A DNA stretch of 64,000 nucleotides from positions 1 to 64,000 of the forward strand of contig NZ_AUIG01000020.1 in the NCBI RefSeq assembly GCF_000423585.1. Direction: 5' to 3'. The notes under the pieces are model-generated. The model was given only the letters and a program-made list of their open reading frames with translations. It did not search any database and had not been told where the DNA came from. Positions 16,940 through 26,498 of the stretch are shown in pieces (positions within the stretch are counted from its first letter, which is position 1; the number at the start of each line of letters is the position of its first letter). Both the position numbers and the translations under genes were made by a program. This stretch comes from Salinimicrobium xinjiangense DSM 19287 (lineage in GTDB: Bacteria > Bacteroidota > Bacteroidia > Flavobacteriales > Flavobacteriaceae).

Positions 16940-18745
16940 TTAATCTCTTTTAATGATATTACTTCTTTCTGAAATGCCATTCTCATTAAAAGCTTCTATC
17001 TGGAAATAATACTCCTGATCTGTATTTAAAGCCCTTAGTTCATAAGTGTCTTTACCATAGACCATGACAGAGTGATTCAGTTTATCTTCTTCTATTCCCC
17101 AGTAGATCACATGACCTGTGGAATTCTTGTCGCCTTTCCAGCTGATGCTGGCATTCCGCCAGTCTTCCTGTCTACTGACTTCAAAGTTTCGGGGTTTCCC
17201 CGGCGCTTTTCCATATCCCTTCCCAAAAATGCGAAATTCTGATATAGCTAAATATTCATTGGGAGTATCAATGTTTTTATACCGGATATGCCTGGTATCC
17301 GTCGGAGTTTCGAGTTCAACATAAGCATGTGGCTGATCCAGCAGGTTTTCAGAATAATCCACCAGAGTATTCCAGTTCTTTCCGTCGGGAGAATGTTCTA
17401 TGATGAACTGATGTTTCAGTCCCGGCTTTCTTCCGAAGATATCTGCATTGAATTCCTGGAAATTCACCTGCAGCGCATGCACCTTCATTCTTTTCCCGAG
17501 ATCAATGCTCACCTCCAAGCCTTCTTCATTGCCGTTGGCTACCCAATAAGTACTGATGTCCTCATCGACCATTTTTGATGCATCGTATTGGATATCACTG
17601 CCTCTTTTTACCCGTTTCATATCTGCACCAATCACTTCCTGCTGAATTCCCTCGTCTACCAGAGAATTTGCAGTGATCTTCTTGTTGTAGGATAAAAGCA
17701 TCCAGCCGGTAAAGCGGTTCTTATGTTCTTCTACCTCAATATCGGGCAGAAAATGCGGATAATCTCCGTATGCGGTATTCACATACATTTGTCCGTCCTT
17801 TTCAAAGCCTGCAGGAAAAAGTCCGATGCGACGTTCAAATTTATAATTCACTGCAATTGGCATGGTGGCAAAATGCCAGTAATTTCGGTTGTTGTCCTCT
17901 ACCGTACTTCCGTGACCGGCACCGGTAACAAATCCGCCCGGCTTGTATGAGATTGGGCTGTAGGGAGCGTACTCAAACGGCCCAAGCGGATTCTTACTGG
18001 TGTAGACGCCATCGGCATATACGTTAAATTCTGTTCCGGGGGCACCATATTGTAAATAGTAAGTGCCATTGTGTTTGGTCATCCAGGGACCTTCAAGGTA
18101 AGGCGCCATGTCTGAGGAATGATCCTGCCCAAAGCGTTCCCAACCATGTTTTTCGGGATGTAAACTGATGAGAGCCTGTTCTTCGCCAACAGGCAGATAG
18201 TTATTTTCAGGATCCAGTTCCACTCCGTATAAAGGATGCACATTCGAAGATTCTTCAAACAGGTAAACTTTTCCATCATCATCTACAAACAAAGCCGGAT
18301 CCTGAATTGCAATAGGAAGAACGCTGTAATTGGTTTTCCAGTCACCAACTTCGGGTGTTTCAGTCTCAATAATAGCCATTCTACCCGACGGATCTCCGGC
18401 GACAATTACCTTATCCCCATGTACTGCGGCTGCAGGAGCATTGCTGCCATTAAAATACCAGTTCTGCGGTGTGATGAATTGCCAGTTGCTCATATCATCT
18501 GAAACCCAATATCCATAAGACCGGGTAACAAACATGTAATATTTCCCATTAAAGTTGATCACCGCAGGATCTGCTCCGGCACGATAGGAGACTCCTGTAT
18601 AGGAATTGTGCGCCACATAGGTATAATCTATATCTATAGGATTGCAATAGGTCTTAAAATCCCTTTTTTGGAATCCATTCTGTGCCGGGCTCCATTGAGA
18701 GATAAGAAGTGAAAGACCTAAGAATATAATGCGGCTTTGTAACAT
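16940..18745 (-). CDS. Secreted GH43 family glycosidase with discoidin and FN3 domains (copy 2)
   Basis: A 601-residue protein with signal peptide IIFLGLSLLISQWSPAQ. A five-bladed propeller (about 25-350) carries the GH43 triad: the base Asp in RAGADPAVI, the modulator Asp in IQDPALFVDDDG and the acid Glu in YLEGPWMTKHNG. It is followed by an F5/8 type C (discoidin) domain (about 385-510) and an FN3 domain (about 515-600). It is clearly paralogous to the GH43 at 21084-22883, on the other side of the GH3 gene. GH43 enzymes attack arabinosides, xylosides or galactosides; the target here is not evident. Confidence 0.87.
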   Translation of the reverse strand: MLQSRIIFLGLSLLISQWSPAQNGFQKRDFKTYCNPIDIDYTYVAHNSYTGVSYRAGADPAVINFNGKYYMFVTRSYGYWVSDDMSNWQFITPQNWYFNGSNAPAAAVHGDKVIVAGDPSGRMAIIETETPEVGDWKTNYSVLPIAIQDPALFVDDDGKVYLFEESSNVHPLYGVELDPENNYLPVGEEQALISLHPEKHGWERFGQDHSSDMAPYLEGPWMTKHNGTYYLQYGAPGTEFNVYADGVYTSKNPLGPFEYAPYSPISYKPGGFVTGAGHGSTVEDNNRNYWHFATMPIAVNYKFERRIGLFPAGFEKDGQMYVNTAYGDYPHFLPDIEVEEHKNRFTGWMLLSYNKKITANSLVDEGIQQEVIGADMKRVKRGSDIQYDASKMVDEDISTYWVANGNEEGLEVSIDLGKRMKVHALQVNFQEFNADIFGRKPGLKHQFIIEHSPDGKNWNTLVDYSENLLDQPHAYVELETPTDTRHIRYKNIDTPNEYLAISEFRIFGKGYGKAPGKPRNFEVSRQEDWRNASISWKGDKNSTGHVIYWGIEEDKLNHSVMVYGKDTYELRALNTDQEYYFQIEAFNENGISERSNIIKRD

Positions 18746-18771
18746 ATCAGAGTGTAATGCAGTTTGATTTT

Positions 18772-21042
18772 TTATTCAACAAGATTAAAGGTCCCCTGCA
18801 TCTCACAGTCTGAAGTACCACCAACAAAGAATTCAAATTCTCCGGGTTCGGCGACATACTCGAGGTCAGTGTTATAAAATTTCAGGTCTTCTACAGTCAC
18901 AGGAAACTCAATAGTTTTTGATTCACCCGGCTTCAGATCAATTTTTTCAAAAGCAATAAGTTGTTTTTTGGGCGGAGTAATGCTTCTCACCTTGTCATGA
19001 ATGTAAAGCTGTACGACCTCTTTCCCTGCACGGTCACCAACGTTGGTGACAGTTACGCTGATATTAACCGTACTTCCGGGACGTAGCGTTTCACTAGTTG
19101 CTTTTATTTTAGAATATTCAAAAAGCGTATAGCTTAGTCCGTGACCAAACGGCAGGAGTGGAGAATTTTGAACGTCAAGATAATTTGATTTGAACTTTTG
19201 AAATTCTTCTGTGGCCTGTGGTCTTCCTGTAGTTCTTTCCCCATAATACACAGGGATCTGCCCCACATTTCTCGGCCAGCTCATAGTGAGCTTTCCTGAA
19301 GGATTCACATCACCAAATACCACATCGGCAACTGCGTTTCCGGCTTCAATTCCGGGATGCCAGGCTTGTAATATACTTACCGGCATGTCCATTTCTTCGG
19401 AAATGTCCAGCGGTCGGCCACTCATTAACACAAGTACCACCGGCTTTTTAGTAGCCACAAGTTCCCTGATCAATCTTTTCTGACTTTCAGGAATCTGAAT
19501 GCTGGTACGGTTTGCAGATTCCCCGCTCATTTCACTGGCTTCTCCCACCACGGCTACAACAACATCTGAAGCTTGGGCAACTTTTAATGCCTCCTCCAGC
19601 AATTGATCGGGAGATTCATCTGAAATCTCAATCCTTGGTCCGAAAACATTTACTTTTTTAGCAAATGCTGTGTCATTGCTAATATTAGCTCCCTTTGCGT
19701 AGGTGATCTGAGCATTAGGCGCTACATTCCTGAAGCCTTCCAGCACCGGGATGGACAGATTTCGGTCCCCGGTTGGAGCCCAGGTTCCCAACATATTAAA
19801 TTTGTCGTTTGCAAGAGGTCCGATAAGTGCGATTTTTGCTGTCTTACTGACCGGAAGATTATTATCGTTTCTTTTTAATAAAACAAAGGATTGGGTAGCC
19901 GCGTGTCGGGCGAGCTGCCTGTTCTCTTTTGTAAGAATATCCTTTTCGGGCCTGCTGGCATCAGAATATCGATAAGGATCATCAAGAAGCCCAAGCTTGT
20001 GTTTTGCCTCCAGAATCCTACGGGCTGCGGTGGTAATTTCTTCTTCGGTCACCTTTCCTTCTTCCACAGATTTCTTAAGCGTGGTGAGGAAACCTTCCCC
20101 TACCATGTCCATATCAAGACCTGCTTTTAAAGCCATGGCTGATACCGCCTGAAGGTCACCCATACCATGATCAACCATTTCATTAACCGAAGTGTAATCT
20201 GAAACTACAAATCCGTCAAAGCCCCAACGCTCCCGAAGTATATCGGTAAGCAACCATTTGTTTCCTGTAGCGGGAATTCCGTCAACATCATTAAAGGAGG
20301 TCATTACACTGCCTACTCCTGCGTCTACGGCAGCCTTATAGGGTGGGAAATATTCGTTAAACATCATATTGCGGCTCATATCCACGCGATTATAATCCCG
20401 GCCACCTTCAGCAGCACCGTATAATGCGAAATGTTTAACAGTCGCCATCATGGTATTTGGAGCCCTAAGGTCATCCTGTTGATAACCTTCCACCATGGCT
20501 ATGGCCACCTGTGAGCCCAGATAGGCATCTTCCCCTGCGCCCTCTGCTACCCTTCCCCAGCGTGGATCTCTGGAAATATCGACCATGGGAGAGAAATTCC
20601 AGTTAATCCCATCGGCTGTGGCCTCTTTAGCCGCTACTTTAGCTGTCTCTTTTATGAGCTCCATATCCCAGCTGGACGAAAGCCCTAAAGGAATGGGTAC
20701 AGTTGATTTGTATCCATGAATGACATCAGATCCTATTAGCAAGGGAATACCAAGCCTGGAATTTTTGACCGCCAATTCCTGGGCCTGTCTTACCCTGTCC
20801 GGACTGGAAACTCCGAAGATTCCTCCCACATCACCGGCTTTTATCTTCGCTTCCACATCTTCACTCACCACAGATCCTGTAGCTACTCCGCCACCGGGGG
20901 TGAGTAAGTTAAGCTGACCTATTTTTTCCTCTAAAGTCATTTTCTCCAGCAGGGCTTCTACCTGCGGAATCCGTTCCTGTGCCTGAAGACTTGAAAGTCC
21001 TATAAATAACAGCATTGCGACTGACAGATTAAAATTTTTCAT
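18772..21042 (-). CDS. bglX: GH3 beta-glucosidase (BglX type)
   Basis: A 756-residue secreted exo-glycosidase with an N-terminal signal (FNLSVAMLLFIGLSSLQA), a GH3 TIM barrel, an alpha/beta sandwich and a C-terminal FN3-like domain (about 650-750). The nucleophile is the Asp of GFVVSDYTSVNEM, and KHFALYGAAEGGRDYN is the usual substrate-binding stretch. It probably releases glucose from beta-gluco-oligosaccharides in the periplasm. With two GH144-like enzymes in the same operon it may be a sophoro-oligosaccharide glucosidase, which is inference. It is flanked by two GH43 paralogues with gaps of 41 and 26 bp. Confidence 0.92.
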   Translation of the reverse strand: MKNFNLSVAMLLFIGLSSLQAQERIPQVEALLEKMTLEEKIGQLNLLTPGGGVATGSVVSEDVEAKIKAGDVGGIFGVSSPDRVRQAQELAVKNSRLGIPLLIGSDVIHGYKSTVPIPLGLSSSWDMELIKETAKVAAKEATADGINWNFSPMVDISRDPRWGRVAEGAGEDAYLGSQVAIAMVEGYQQDDLRAPNTMMATVKHFALYGAAEGGRDYNRVDMSRNMMFNEYFPPYKAAVDAGVGSVMTSFNDVDGIPATGNKWLLTDILRERWGFDGFVVSDYTSVNEMVDHGMGDLQAVSAMALKAGLDMDMVGEGFLTTLKKSVEEGKVTEEEITTAARRILEAKHKLGLLDDPYRYSDASRPEKDILTKENRQLARHAATQSFVLLKRNDNNLPVSKTAKIALIGPLANDKFNMLGTWAPTGDRNLSIPVLEGFRNVAPNAQITYAKGANISNDTAFAKKVNVFGPRIEISDESPDQLLEEALKVAQASDVVVAVVGEASEMSGESANRTSIQIPESQKRLIRELVATKKPVVLVLMSGRPLDISEEMDMPVSILQAWHPGIEAGNAVADVVFGDVNPSGKLTMSWPRNVGQIPVYYGERTTGRPQATEEFQKFKSNYLDVQNSPLLPFGHGLSYTLFEYSKIKATSETLRPGSTVNISVTVTNVGDRAGKEVVQLYIHDKVRSITPPKKQLIAFEKIDLKPGESKTIEFPVTVEDLKFYNTDLEYVAEPGEFEFFVGGTSDCEMQGTFNLVE

Positions 21043-21083
21043 TTTTATATTCTTTAAAAATTGATAATTGGCTTTTCTTTATT

Positions 21084-22883
21084 TCACTTCCTGAACCTTG
21101 TTCTTTCTGAAATTCCATTTTCATTAAATGCTTCAATACTGAAGTAATATTTGGTACCACGGTCGAGATTTCTCATGAAATGCTCGTTTTCACCATAGAT
21201 CAACCATGATTGGTATAACTTGTCTGGTGCGATCCCCCATCGGATATTATAACCCTGGGCACTTTTCACCGGTTCCCATTTAAAGGCAGCATCTCTTGGG
21301 TCTTTCTGACGGGTTACGGTGAATCCTTTCACCTTTGCAGGTTTTTTACCCAGGCCTTTACCAAATACCCTTATCTCTGATAATGCAAGGTTATTCCCAG
21401 GAACTTCCACATTGTTGTAGCGTACATATTTTGCTCTCACAGGTTCATTTAGGGGGGTATAGGCATTAGGTGTATCTTCAAAACTATTGCTTCTATCTAC
21501 CACCGTTTTCCACTGTTTGCCATCCTCAGAAACTTCCACAGAAAATCTATGACGCAGGCCTTCGACACGGGTATAAATTTCCGAATCCTGATCATGAAAA
21601 TTAAGTTGAAAAGCATAGATATCTCCGGGGGCCAGCATTTCAATCTCTACCCATTGTTCATCGTCATTGGCTTCAGCAACCCAAAATGATTTAGGACTTT
21701 CATCGGTCAGCAACTTTGTAAGAATTTCTCCGTCGCTGTTTTTTTCCAGAGGCATTTCAGTAATATCAAATTCTCCATCGGTAGAGGTACTCTTTCTCAC
21801 CTGCATTTGTGAGGAAGAAACAGTTGTAATTCCTTTATAGGAAAGCAACATCCAGCCGGTGTGCAGACCCGCCTTAGTGGGATGATCGGGACCGAACAAG
21901 GGGTAATCTCCATAGCTGGTAATGGTATACATCAAACCATCCTTATCAAAATAAGTCGGAAACATAGCCAGCCGACGTTCCCAGTGAGAATTGGAAGCAA
22001 GAGCCACAGTGGCAAAATGCCAGTACTGCCCATTCGTTTGTTGCACTGTAATACCATGACCGGCACCGGTGGCAAAACCACCCGGCTTAAAACTATAGGG
22101 ATTGTTCTTCATGTACTCAAAAGGACCAAGGGGCGTTTCCCCTATGTAAGCCCCATCTGCATATACATTGAACTGGGTTCCAGGTGCTGCATACTGGAGA
22201 TAGTATTTACCATTGTGCTTGGTCATCGAGGCACCTTCCATATATCCTTCCTTTAAGGTTGGATGGTAATTATTTTCCCCGAAACGTTCCCAACCGTGCT
22301 CTTCTTCAACCAGATTAAATAGTTCTTCTTGTACCCCCGTTTCAATAAACCGGTCATCTTTATCCAGCATCTTAACACGAAGGGGATGAACATTAGAGGA
22401 GCCCCAGTAGAGATAGGTTTTACCGTCATCATCAATAAATAATTCCGAATCCTGGATATTATTTGATATTGAAGCCGTTGGTGTCCATTCCCCTTTTTTG
22501 GGATCATCGGTGTATAAAATACTTCCGTAACCGGCGGGATCTCCGGCAAAGTACACCAGGGAATCCTTGTAATTAAAAGCGGTTGGGGCGTTGGAACCCT
22601 CAAAAAACCATTGTTTAGGTTTTATAAATTCCCAGTTGATAAGATCTTTAGAATGCCAGTATCCAAAGGAACGGGTAACAAACATGTAATACTCACCCCG
22701 ATACTCGATTACGGCCGGATCTGCACCGGAACGGTAGGAAATATTTTTGGCTGAATTATAAACCATGTAGGCATAATCAATATCCAGTGGATTGGCATAG
22801 GTTTCCGGTACCACTTCCTGTGAATAAACAAGGAAGCTCAATAGTAAAGCCGTTGCTGTGGATATGTAATTAAAAGCTTTCAT
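21084..22883 (-). CDS. Secreted GH43 family glycosidase with discoidin and FN3 domains (copy 1)
   Basis: A 599-residue protein with signal peptide ISTATALLLSFLVYSQ. The GH43 triad is the Asp in RSGADPAVI, the Asp in IQDSELFIDDDG and the Glu in YMEGASMTKHNG. A discoidin-like domain and an FN3 domain follow, the latter containing NENGISER, which it shares with copy 2. ATG 22883 is chosen over the open frame to 23003 because the longer N-terminus overlaps the esterase gene and lacks a signal. The difference at the modulator loop (DSELF against DPALF) suggests that the two copies have diverged in specificity. Confidence 0.87.
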   Translation of the reverse strand: MKAFNYISTATALLLSFLVYSQEVVPETYANPLDIDYAYMVYNSAKNISYRSGADPAVIEYRGEYYMFVTRSFGYWHSKDLINWEFIKPKQWFFEGSNAPTAFNYKDSLVYFAGDPAGYGSILYTDDPKKGEWTPTASISNNIQDSELFIDDDGKTYLYWGSSNVHPLRVKMLDKDDRFIETGVQEELFNLVEEEHGWERFGENNYHPTLKEGYMEGASMTKHNGKYYLQYAAPGTQFNVYADGAYIGETPLGPFEYMKNNPYSFKPGGFATGAGHGITVQQTNGQYWHFATVALASNSHWERRLAMFPTYFDKDGLMYTITSYGDYPLFGPDHPTKAGLHTGWMLLSYKGITTVSSSQMQVRKSTSTDGEFDITEMPLEKNSDGEILTKLLTDESPKSFWVAEANDDEQWVEIEMLAPGDIYAFQLNFHDQDSEIYTRVEGLRHRFSVEVSEDGKQWKTVVDRSNSFEDTPNAYTPLNEPVRAKYVRYNNVEVPGNNLALSEIRVFGKGLGKKPAKVKGFTVTRQKDPRDAAFKWEPVKSAQGYNIRWGIAPDKLYQSWLIYGENEHFMRNLDRGTKYYFSIEAFNENGISERTRFRK

Positions 22884-22893
22884 TAGTGTCTTT

Positions 22894-23676
22894 TCATTTT
22901 TTATTTGAGAATAACCATGGTAACAGATATGGCTCAGAAAAAGCTGAATCCCAGCTGTTATGATTGTCATTTGGATAAAGTGATAATTTGGCATTTCCAC
23001 CATGAGTGTTGATCTCTCTGGCCATGGTTTTTGAAAATTCCGGTGGTACTACATCGTCCTTTTCTCCATGGAAGATCCAGATTGGAAATTCTTTTGGGTA
23101 TTTTTGAGCTATGGCAGGATCTGCACCTCCGCAGATGGCAAAGGCAGCGGCAAAGAATTCCGGTTTTCTGTAAATGATCTCATAAGTCCCCATACCTCCC
23201 ATGGATAATCCGCCCACGTAGATCCTGTCCTGATCTGTGTATCTTTCAGCAGCTAAAGCATCAGATAATTCCATTAAAAGCCGCATTGCTTTAGTAGGTT
23301 CTCCTGTATTTTTAAAATGGAACTGCAGCGGAAAAGTATCTCTTTCCACCTCTACCTGCGCCCAATAATCTTCAGCCTCGACCTGCGGAAAAACAACAAT
23401 TGCCGGAAAGTTCTTCCGAATAATATCATTTAAAAAAAGACTGCTGCCATGCACCAATTGTGCTTCATTGTCATTGCCGCGCTCTCCGGCTCCGTGCAGA
23501 ACAAAAATGAGGGGATACTGTTTAGTTTCGGTAAAGGCTTCAGGATAAAGAATGCGGTAACGTAGCGTATCTACTTCAGAAATAAATTCCCAACGCTCAA
23601 ACAGCTCTTGGTCCTGAGCTTCCGCAGAAAACTGGAGTGTCAAAAAGGCCAATATGAACAGCAATTTATTTTTCAT
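22894..23676 (-). CDS. Secreted esterase/peptidase-like alpha/beta-hydrolase
   Basis: A 260-residue protein with signal peptide LLFILAFLTLQFSAEAQ. HGAGERGNDNE forms the oxyanion region, GGLSMGGMGTYE holds the serine nucleophile, and HGEKDDVVPPE and NDNHNSWD supply Asp and His. This is the dienelactone-hydrolase / PHB-depolymerase-like group often found beside polysaccharidases. Deacylation of a polysaccharide side chain is inferred from context. Its start overlaps the end of the upstream GH144-like gene by 11 bp. Confidence 0.8.
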   Translation of the reverse strand: MKNKLLFILAFLTLQFSAEAQDQELFERWEFISEVDTLRYRILYPEAFTETKQYPLIFVLHGAGERGNDNEAQLVHGSSLFLNDIIRKNFPAIVVFPQVEAEDYWAQVEVERDTFPLQFHFKNTGEPTKAMRLLMELSDALAAERYTDQDRIYVGGLSMGGMGTYEIIYRKPEFFAAAFAICGGADPAIAQKYPKEFPIWIFHGEKDDVVPPEFSKTMAREINTHGGNAKLSLYPNDNHNSWDSAFSEPYLLPWLFSNKK

Positions 23677-25042
23677 AGGTGAAGTCAAGTTTCTTTAATG
23701 CCTTATCAACTTCGGGAGCCTGCATGAAGAGATCCCAAATTAGTCCTGTTCGATGGTTTTCGATCATCACTACAATTGGCCCCTGATCTATAGCCAAATA
23801 TTGATCTGCAACCCATGGCTCTCCTTCGAGACTAAATGCGTCATAGAAACCTGCCGGGCCCCATAAAAGATCATGTTGATCTTCAAAAAAATAGCGAATC
23901 GCTCTCATGGATTCTTCGGGAGTATAGGGTAGGGAACTCACGGCAGCTGTGGGAGATACTACTCCCCGATCGTTATCGGGTGCGTGTGCTGTGTACCCAA
24001 TGCTTCCATCTTCACGACGGGTATAACTTGCCGTTAAACCCCAGGATTCTTTGCTGTAGGTTTCATAATTTTTAGGGTTTTCCACACAATACAGATAATT
24101 GATCATTGAATGATTCCTGTTGAGGTCCCAGTAATTGGCATATCGATCTTCAAGCCCCCGGGGGTCAAGACCCAGATAAGAATAGTGCGCCCAGAACAAT
24201 GGGCCTCCTTTGTCTCCTCTTGTATTGTGTTTTAGGATAAGCGGGATATCATAAGATTCCACATCTGTAGTGATGTTTCCGCTCCTTGCCCAACCTTCAT
24301 GGTAAACTTCCGGGTCGATCGAATGATCTGGCGAAGCAGCTGCAAGAAAATAGGTGATGAGGCACTCGTTATAACCTTCGATCATGAAGTCCATCTCCCA
24401 CTGATAATCTGGTGACCAATGCCAGTAAAGACCATCTTTGTTATTAGTGTACCATTCCCATTCTATATCTTTCCATAGCTCATTATATTTTTGAGCCACT
24501 GCCTTTTCTTTTTCATTTCCATTTTTCAGATACTCTCTTACCACAAGAAAGCCTTGAGCGAGAAAGGAAGTCTCTACAAGGTCTCCGCCATTATCCTTTG
24601 CACTAAAGGCCTGAACTTCTCCTGTTTCACCATTGATCCAATGGGACCAGGCGCCACGAAATCGGGTGGTATTGCCAAGAAAATCGGCAATTTTGTCCAG
24701 GCGATCCACGACTGAATCTCTCGGAATAAAATTTCTTTCCATTCCAACTACCAAAGCCATAAGTCCGAAGCCGGAGCCACCGGTGGTCACCACATGCGCA
24801 TCATTTCTGGGATAATTTCCGTCGGGATGAAACCGTTCCCGGGCCATACCCGAATTAGGTTCAGCATAGTCCCAGAAATATTTAAGCGTTTGCCGCTGCA
24901 CAATGTCCAGAAGCTCCTCATCGCTGAGGGTATCTTTTGCGCCAGGCTCTAAAATGATATTTCCCGGAATTTCTTCAGTATTTTTACAACTACTAAAGAA
25001 AATCAGGATGGCTAATAAAAATGTTGAGGTTAATTGTTTCAT
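23666..25042 (-). CDS. GH144-like beta-1,2-glucanase family lipoprotein (glucoamylase-like domain), copy 2
   Basis: A 458-residue lipoprotein (signal LLAILIFFSSC). It carries the Glycoamylase-like (PF10091) all-alpha toroid domain, with QTLKYFWDYAEPNSGMARER at the start, TTGGSGFGLMALVVGMER, HNTRGDKGGPLFWAHYSYLG and WGLTAS later on. Characterised members of this family include endo-beta-1,2-glucanases (GH144). It is a tandem paralogue of the gene upstream, 13 bp away. Many databases label such proteins 'glucoamylase', but alpha-glucan activity is not implied. Confidence 0.8.
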   Translation of the reverse strand: MKQLTSTFLLAILIFFSSCKNTEEIPGNIILEPGAKDTLSDEELLDIVQRQTLKYFWDYAEPNSGMARERFHPDGNYPRNDAHVVTTGGSGFGLMALVVGMERNFIPRDSVVDRLDKIADFLGNTTRFRGAWSHWINGETGEVQAFSAKDNGGDLVETSFLAQGFLVVREYLKNGNEKEKAVAQKYNELWKDIEWEWYTNNKDGLYWHWSPDYQWEMDFMIEGYNECLITYFLAAASPDHSIDPEVYHEGWARSGNITTDVESYDIPLILKHNTRGDKGGPLFWAHYSYLGLDPRGLEDRYANYWDLNRNHSMINYLYCVENPKNYETYSKESWGLTASYTRREDGSIGYTAHAPDNDRGVVSPTAAVSSLPYTPEESMRAIRYFFEDQHDLLWGPAGFYDAFSLEGEPWVADQYLAIDQGPIVVMIENHRTGLIWDLFMQAPEVDKALKKLDFTYEK

Positions 25043-25055
25043 AAATAGTGTTGAC

Positions 25056-26423
25056 TCAATTTGAATTATAAGTGAATCCCAGTTTATCCAGGCCTGCCAA
25101 TATTTCTTCATCTTTCATAAAAAGCTCCCAGAGCAATCCTGTTCTGTAGTTTTCGATCATTCCTATTATTGGCCCCTGGTCAATGGCAAGATATCCATTG
25201 GCCACCCAATTTCTCTCTTCAGAAAAAGCATCATAAAACCCATATGGTCCCCAAAGTTCATTTCCAAGTTCTTCATAGTAGTATCGAAGAGCCTGCATGG
25301 ATTCTTCGGGTGTGTAGGGAAAGGAGGATAGTGCCGCCGTGGGAGCAATTACTCCCTTATCATTGGTAGGACTGTGCGCAGAATAGCCGTCATAACTATC
25401 ACTGGCTGTTAAACCCCAGGCATTTTCTCCATAGCCCTCGAAGTTCTTTGGATTAACAAGAGCGTAATTGTAATGGATCATGGCATGTGCTGTATTTTGT
25501 TCCCAATAATTTGCGTATTGATCCTGAAGCCCATTGGGATCAAGTCCTAAAAAGGAATAATGTGCAAAGAAAAGCGGTCCGCCGTAAGAAGGTCCTAATG
25601 GCATCTGAATATTATAATGATTCCTGTTAGTCACTATATTCCCATTTGAGGCCCAACCTGCATCGTATACCTGCTCTTCAATTGGATAAGTAGGTGACGA
25701 GGCCGCCAGAACGTAAACAATCAGGGCTTCATTCCATCCCTTTATTGGCAGATTCATCTGGAAATCAAAATTGGGAGACCAGTGCCAGTAAAGCACATTT
25801 TGCCCATTGGTGTACCAGTCCCATTCTACAGCTTCCCAAAGAGCAGTTATACGTTCCCGGATAGAGGTTTCATCATCTCCTCCTCCTGAAAAATATTGTC
25901 TGTTGATCAACAAGCCCTGCATAAGCAAGGCGGTCTCTACAAGATCCCCGCCATCATCTAATGTACTAAAGGCAATGGTTTGTGCCGTCTCTCCATTATA
26001 CCAATGAGAAAAGGCGCCGTGATAAGTAGGAACTGCTTCCAAAAAGTCCAGAATTTTTTCTATTCTTTGAATAGCCTCTGTCCTGCTTATCCATCCTCTC
26101 TCTACTGCTGCGGGAAAAGAAGCAAGGCCTAAACCGGAACCTCCGGTAGTCACCAATCTCGGACTAAGGCCGCCATAGGCATCATCCTGAGAGCGTTCCC
26201 GGGCTAAACCAGAATTGGATTCAGCGAAATCCCAGAAGTATTTCAAGGTTTGCTGCTGCACAAGATCCAGCAGCTCTTCATCGGACAATTGAGGTGCAGG
26301 TTCCTCTCCGTTGCCGGGATCAGGAACATAAGGCTCCTGGTATCCGGGACCGGAGTCATCTGAACAGGCCATGAAAAAAATGACAATATTCAGTAGGGAA
26401 AAGTATTTTAAGAGACTTTTCAT
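25056..26423 (-). CDS. GH144-like beta-1,2-glucanase family lipoprotein, copy 1
   Basis: A 455-residue lipoprotein (signal IVIFFMAC) with a short Pro/Gly/Glu linker and the same PF10091 domain: QTLKYFWDFAESNSGLARER, TTGGSGLGLASFPAAVERG, GPSYGGPLFFAHYSFLG and ENAWGLTAS. The close resemblance to copy 2 marks a tandem duplication. As surface or periplasmic lipoproteins next to SusC/D and GH3, the pair would cut a beta-glucan to oligosaccharides that the GH3 then hydrolyses. ATG 26423 is chosen because it gives the lipoprotein signal; the frame is open to 26471. Confidence 0.8.
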   Translation of the reverse strand: MKSLLKYFSLLNIVIFFMACSDDSGPGYQEPYVPDPGNGEEPAPQLSDEELLDLVQQQTLKYFWDFAESNSGLARERSQDDAYGGLSPRLVTTGGSGLGLASFPAAVERGWISRTEAIQRIEKILDFLEAVPTYHGAFSHWYNGETAQTIAFSTLDDGGDLVETALLMQGLLINRQYFSGGGDDETSIRERITALWEAVEWDWYTNGQNVLYWHWSPNFDFQMNLPIKGWNEALIVYVLAASSPTYPIEEQVYDAGWASNGNIVTNRNHYNIQMPLGPSYGGPLFFAHYSFLGLDPNGLQDQYANYWEQNTAHAMIHYNYALVNPKNFEGYGENAWGLTASDSYDGYSAHSPTNDKGVIAPTAALSSFPYTPEESMQALRYYYEELGNELWGPYGFYDAFSEERNWVANGYLAIDQGPIIGMIENYRTGLLWELFMKDEEILAGLDKLGFTYNSN

Positions 26424-26448
26424 GAGAAAAATTTTACCGCTTTTAGGA

Positions 26449-26487
26449 AGAACAATCCTCAAAAATGTCATTTTTGAGGATTGTTCT
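26449..26487. terminator. Perfect 19-bp inverted repeat between the Sus genes and the enzyme genes
   Basis: AGAACAATCCTCAAAAATG (26449-26467) is exactly complementary to 26469-26487, with one base between. It lies in the 75-bp gap between the double-LamG gene and the first GH144-like gene. Read on the minus strand it lacks a clear U-run, so it is more likely an RNA-stabilising or partially terminating hairpin than a full terminator. On the plus strand it is followed by ATTTTT. Confidence 0.7.
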
Positions 26488-26498
26488 ATTTTTCAATT

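Noticed and set aside
22884-23003. N-terminal extension of the GH43 gene from ATG 23003
   Set aside because: It overlaps the esterase gene and is its out-of-frame shadow; the signal peptide begins at 22883.
23666-26423. Alpha-1,4-glucan glucoamylases
   Set aside because: The family label 'glucoamylase' is misleading. The domain is PF10091, whose characterised members include beta-1,2-glucanases, and no GH15 or GH97 motif is present.
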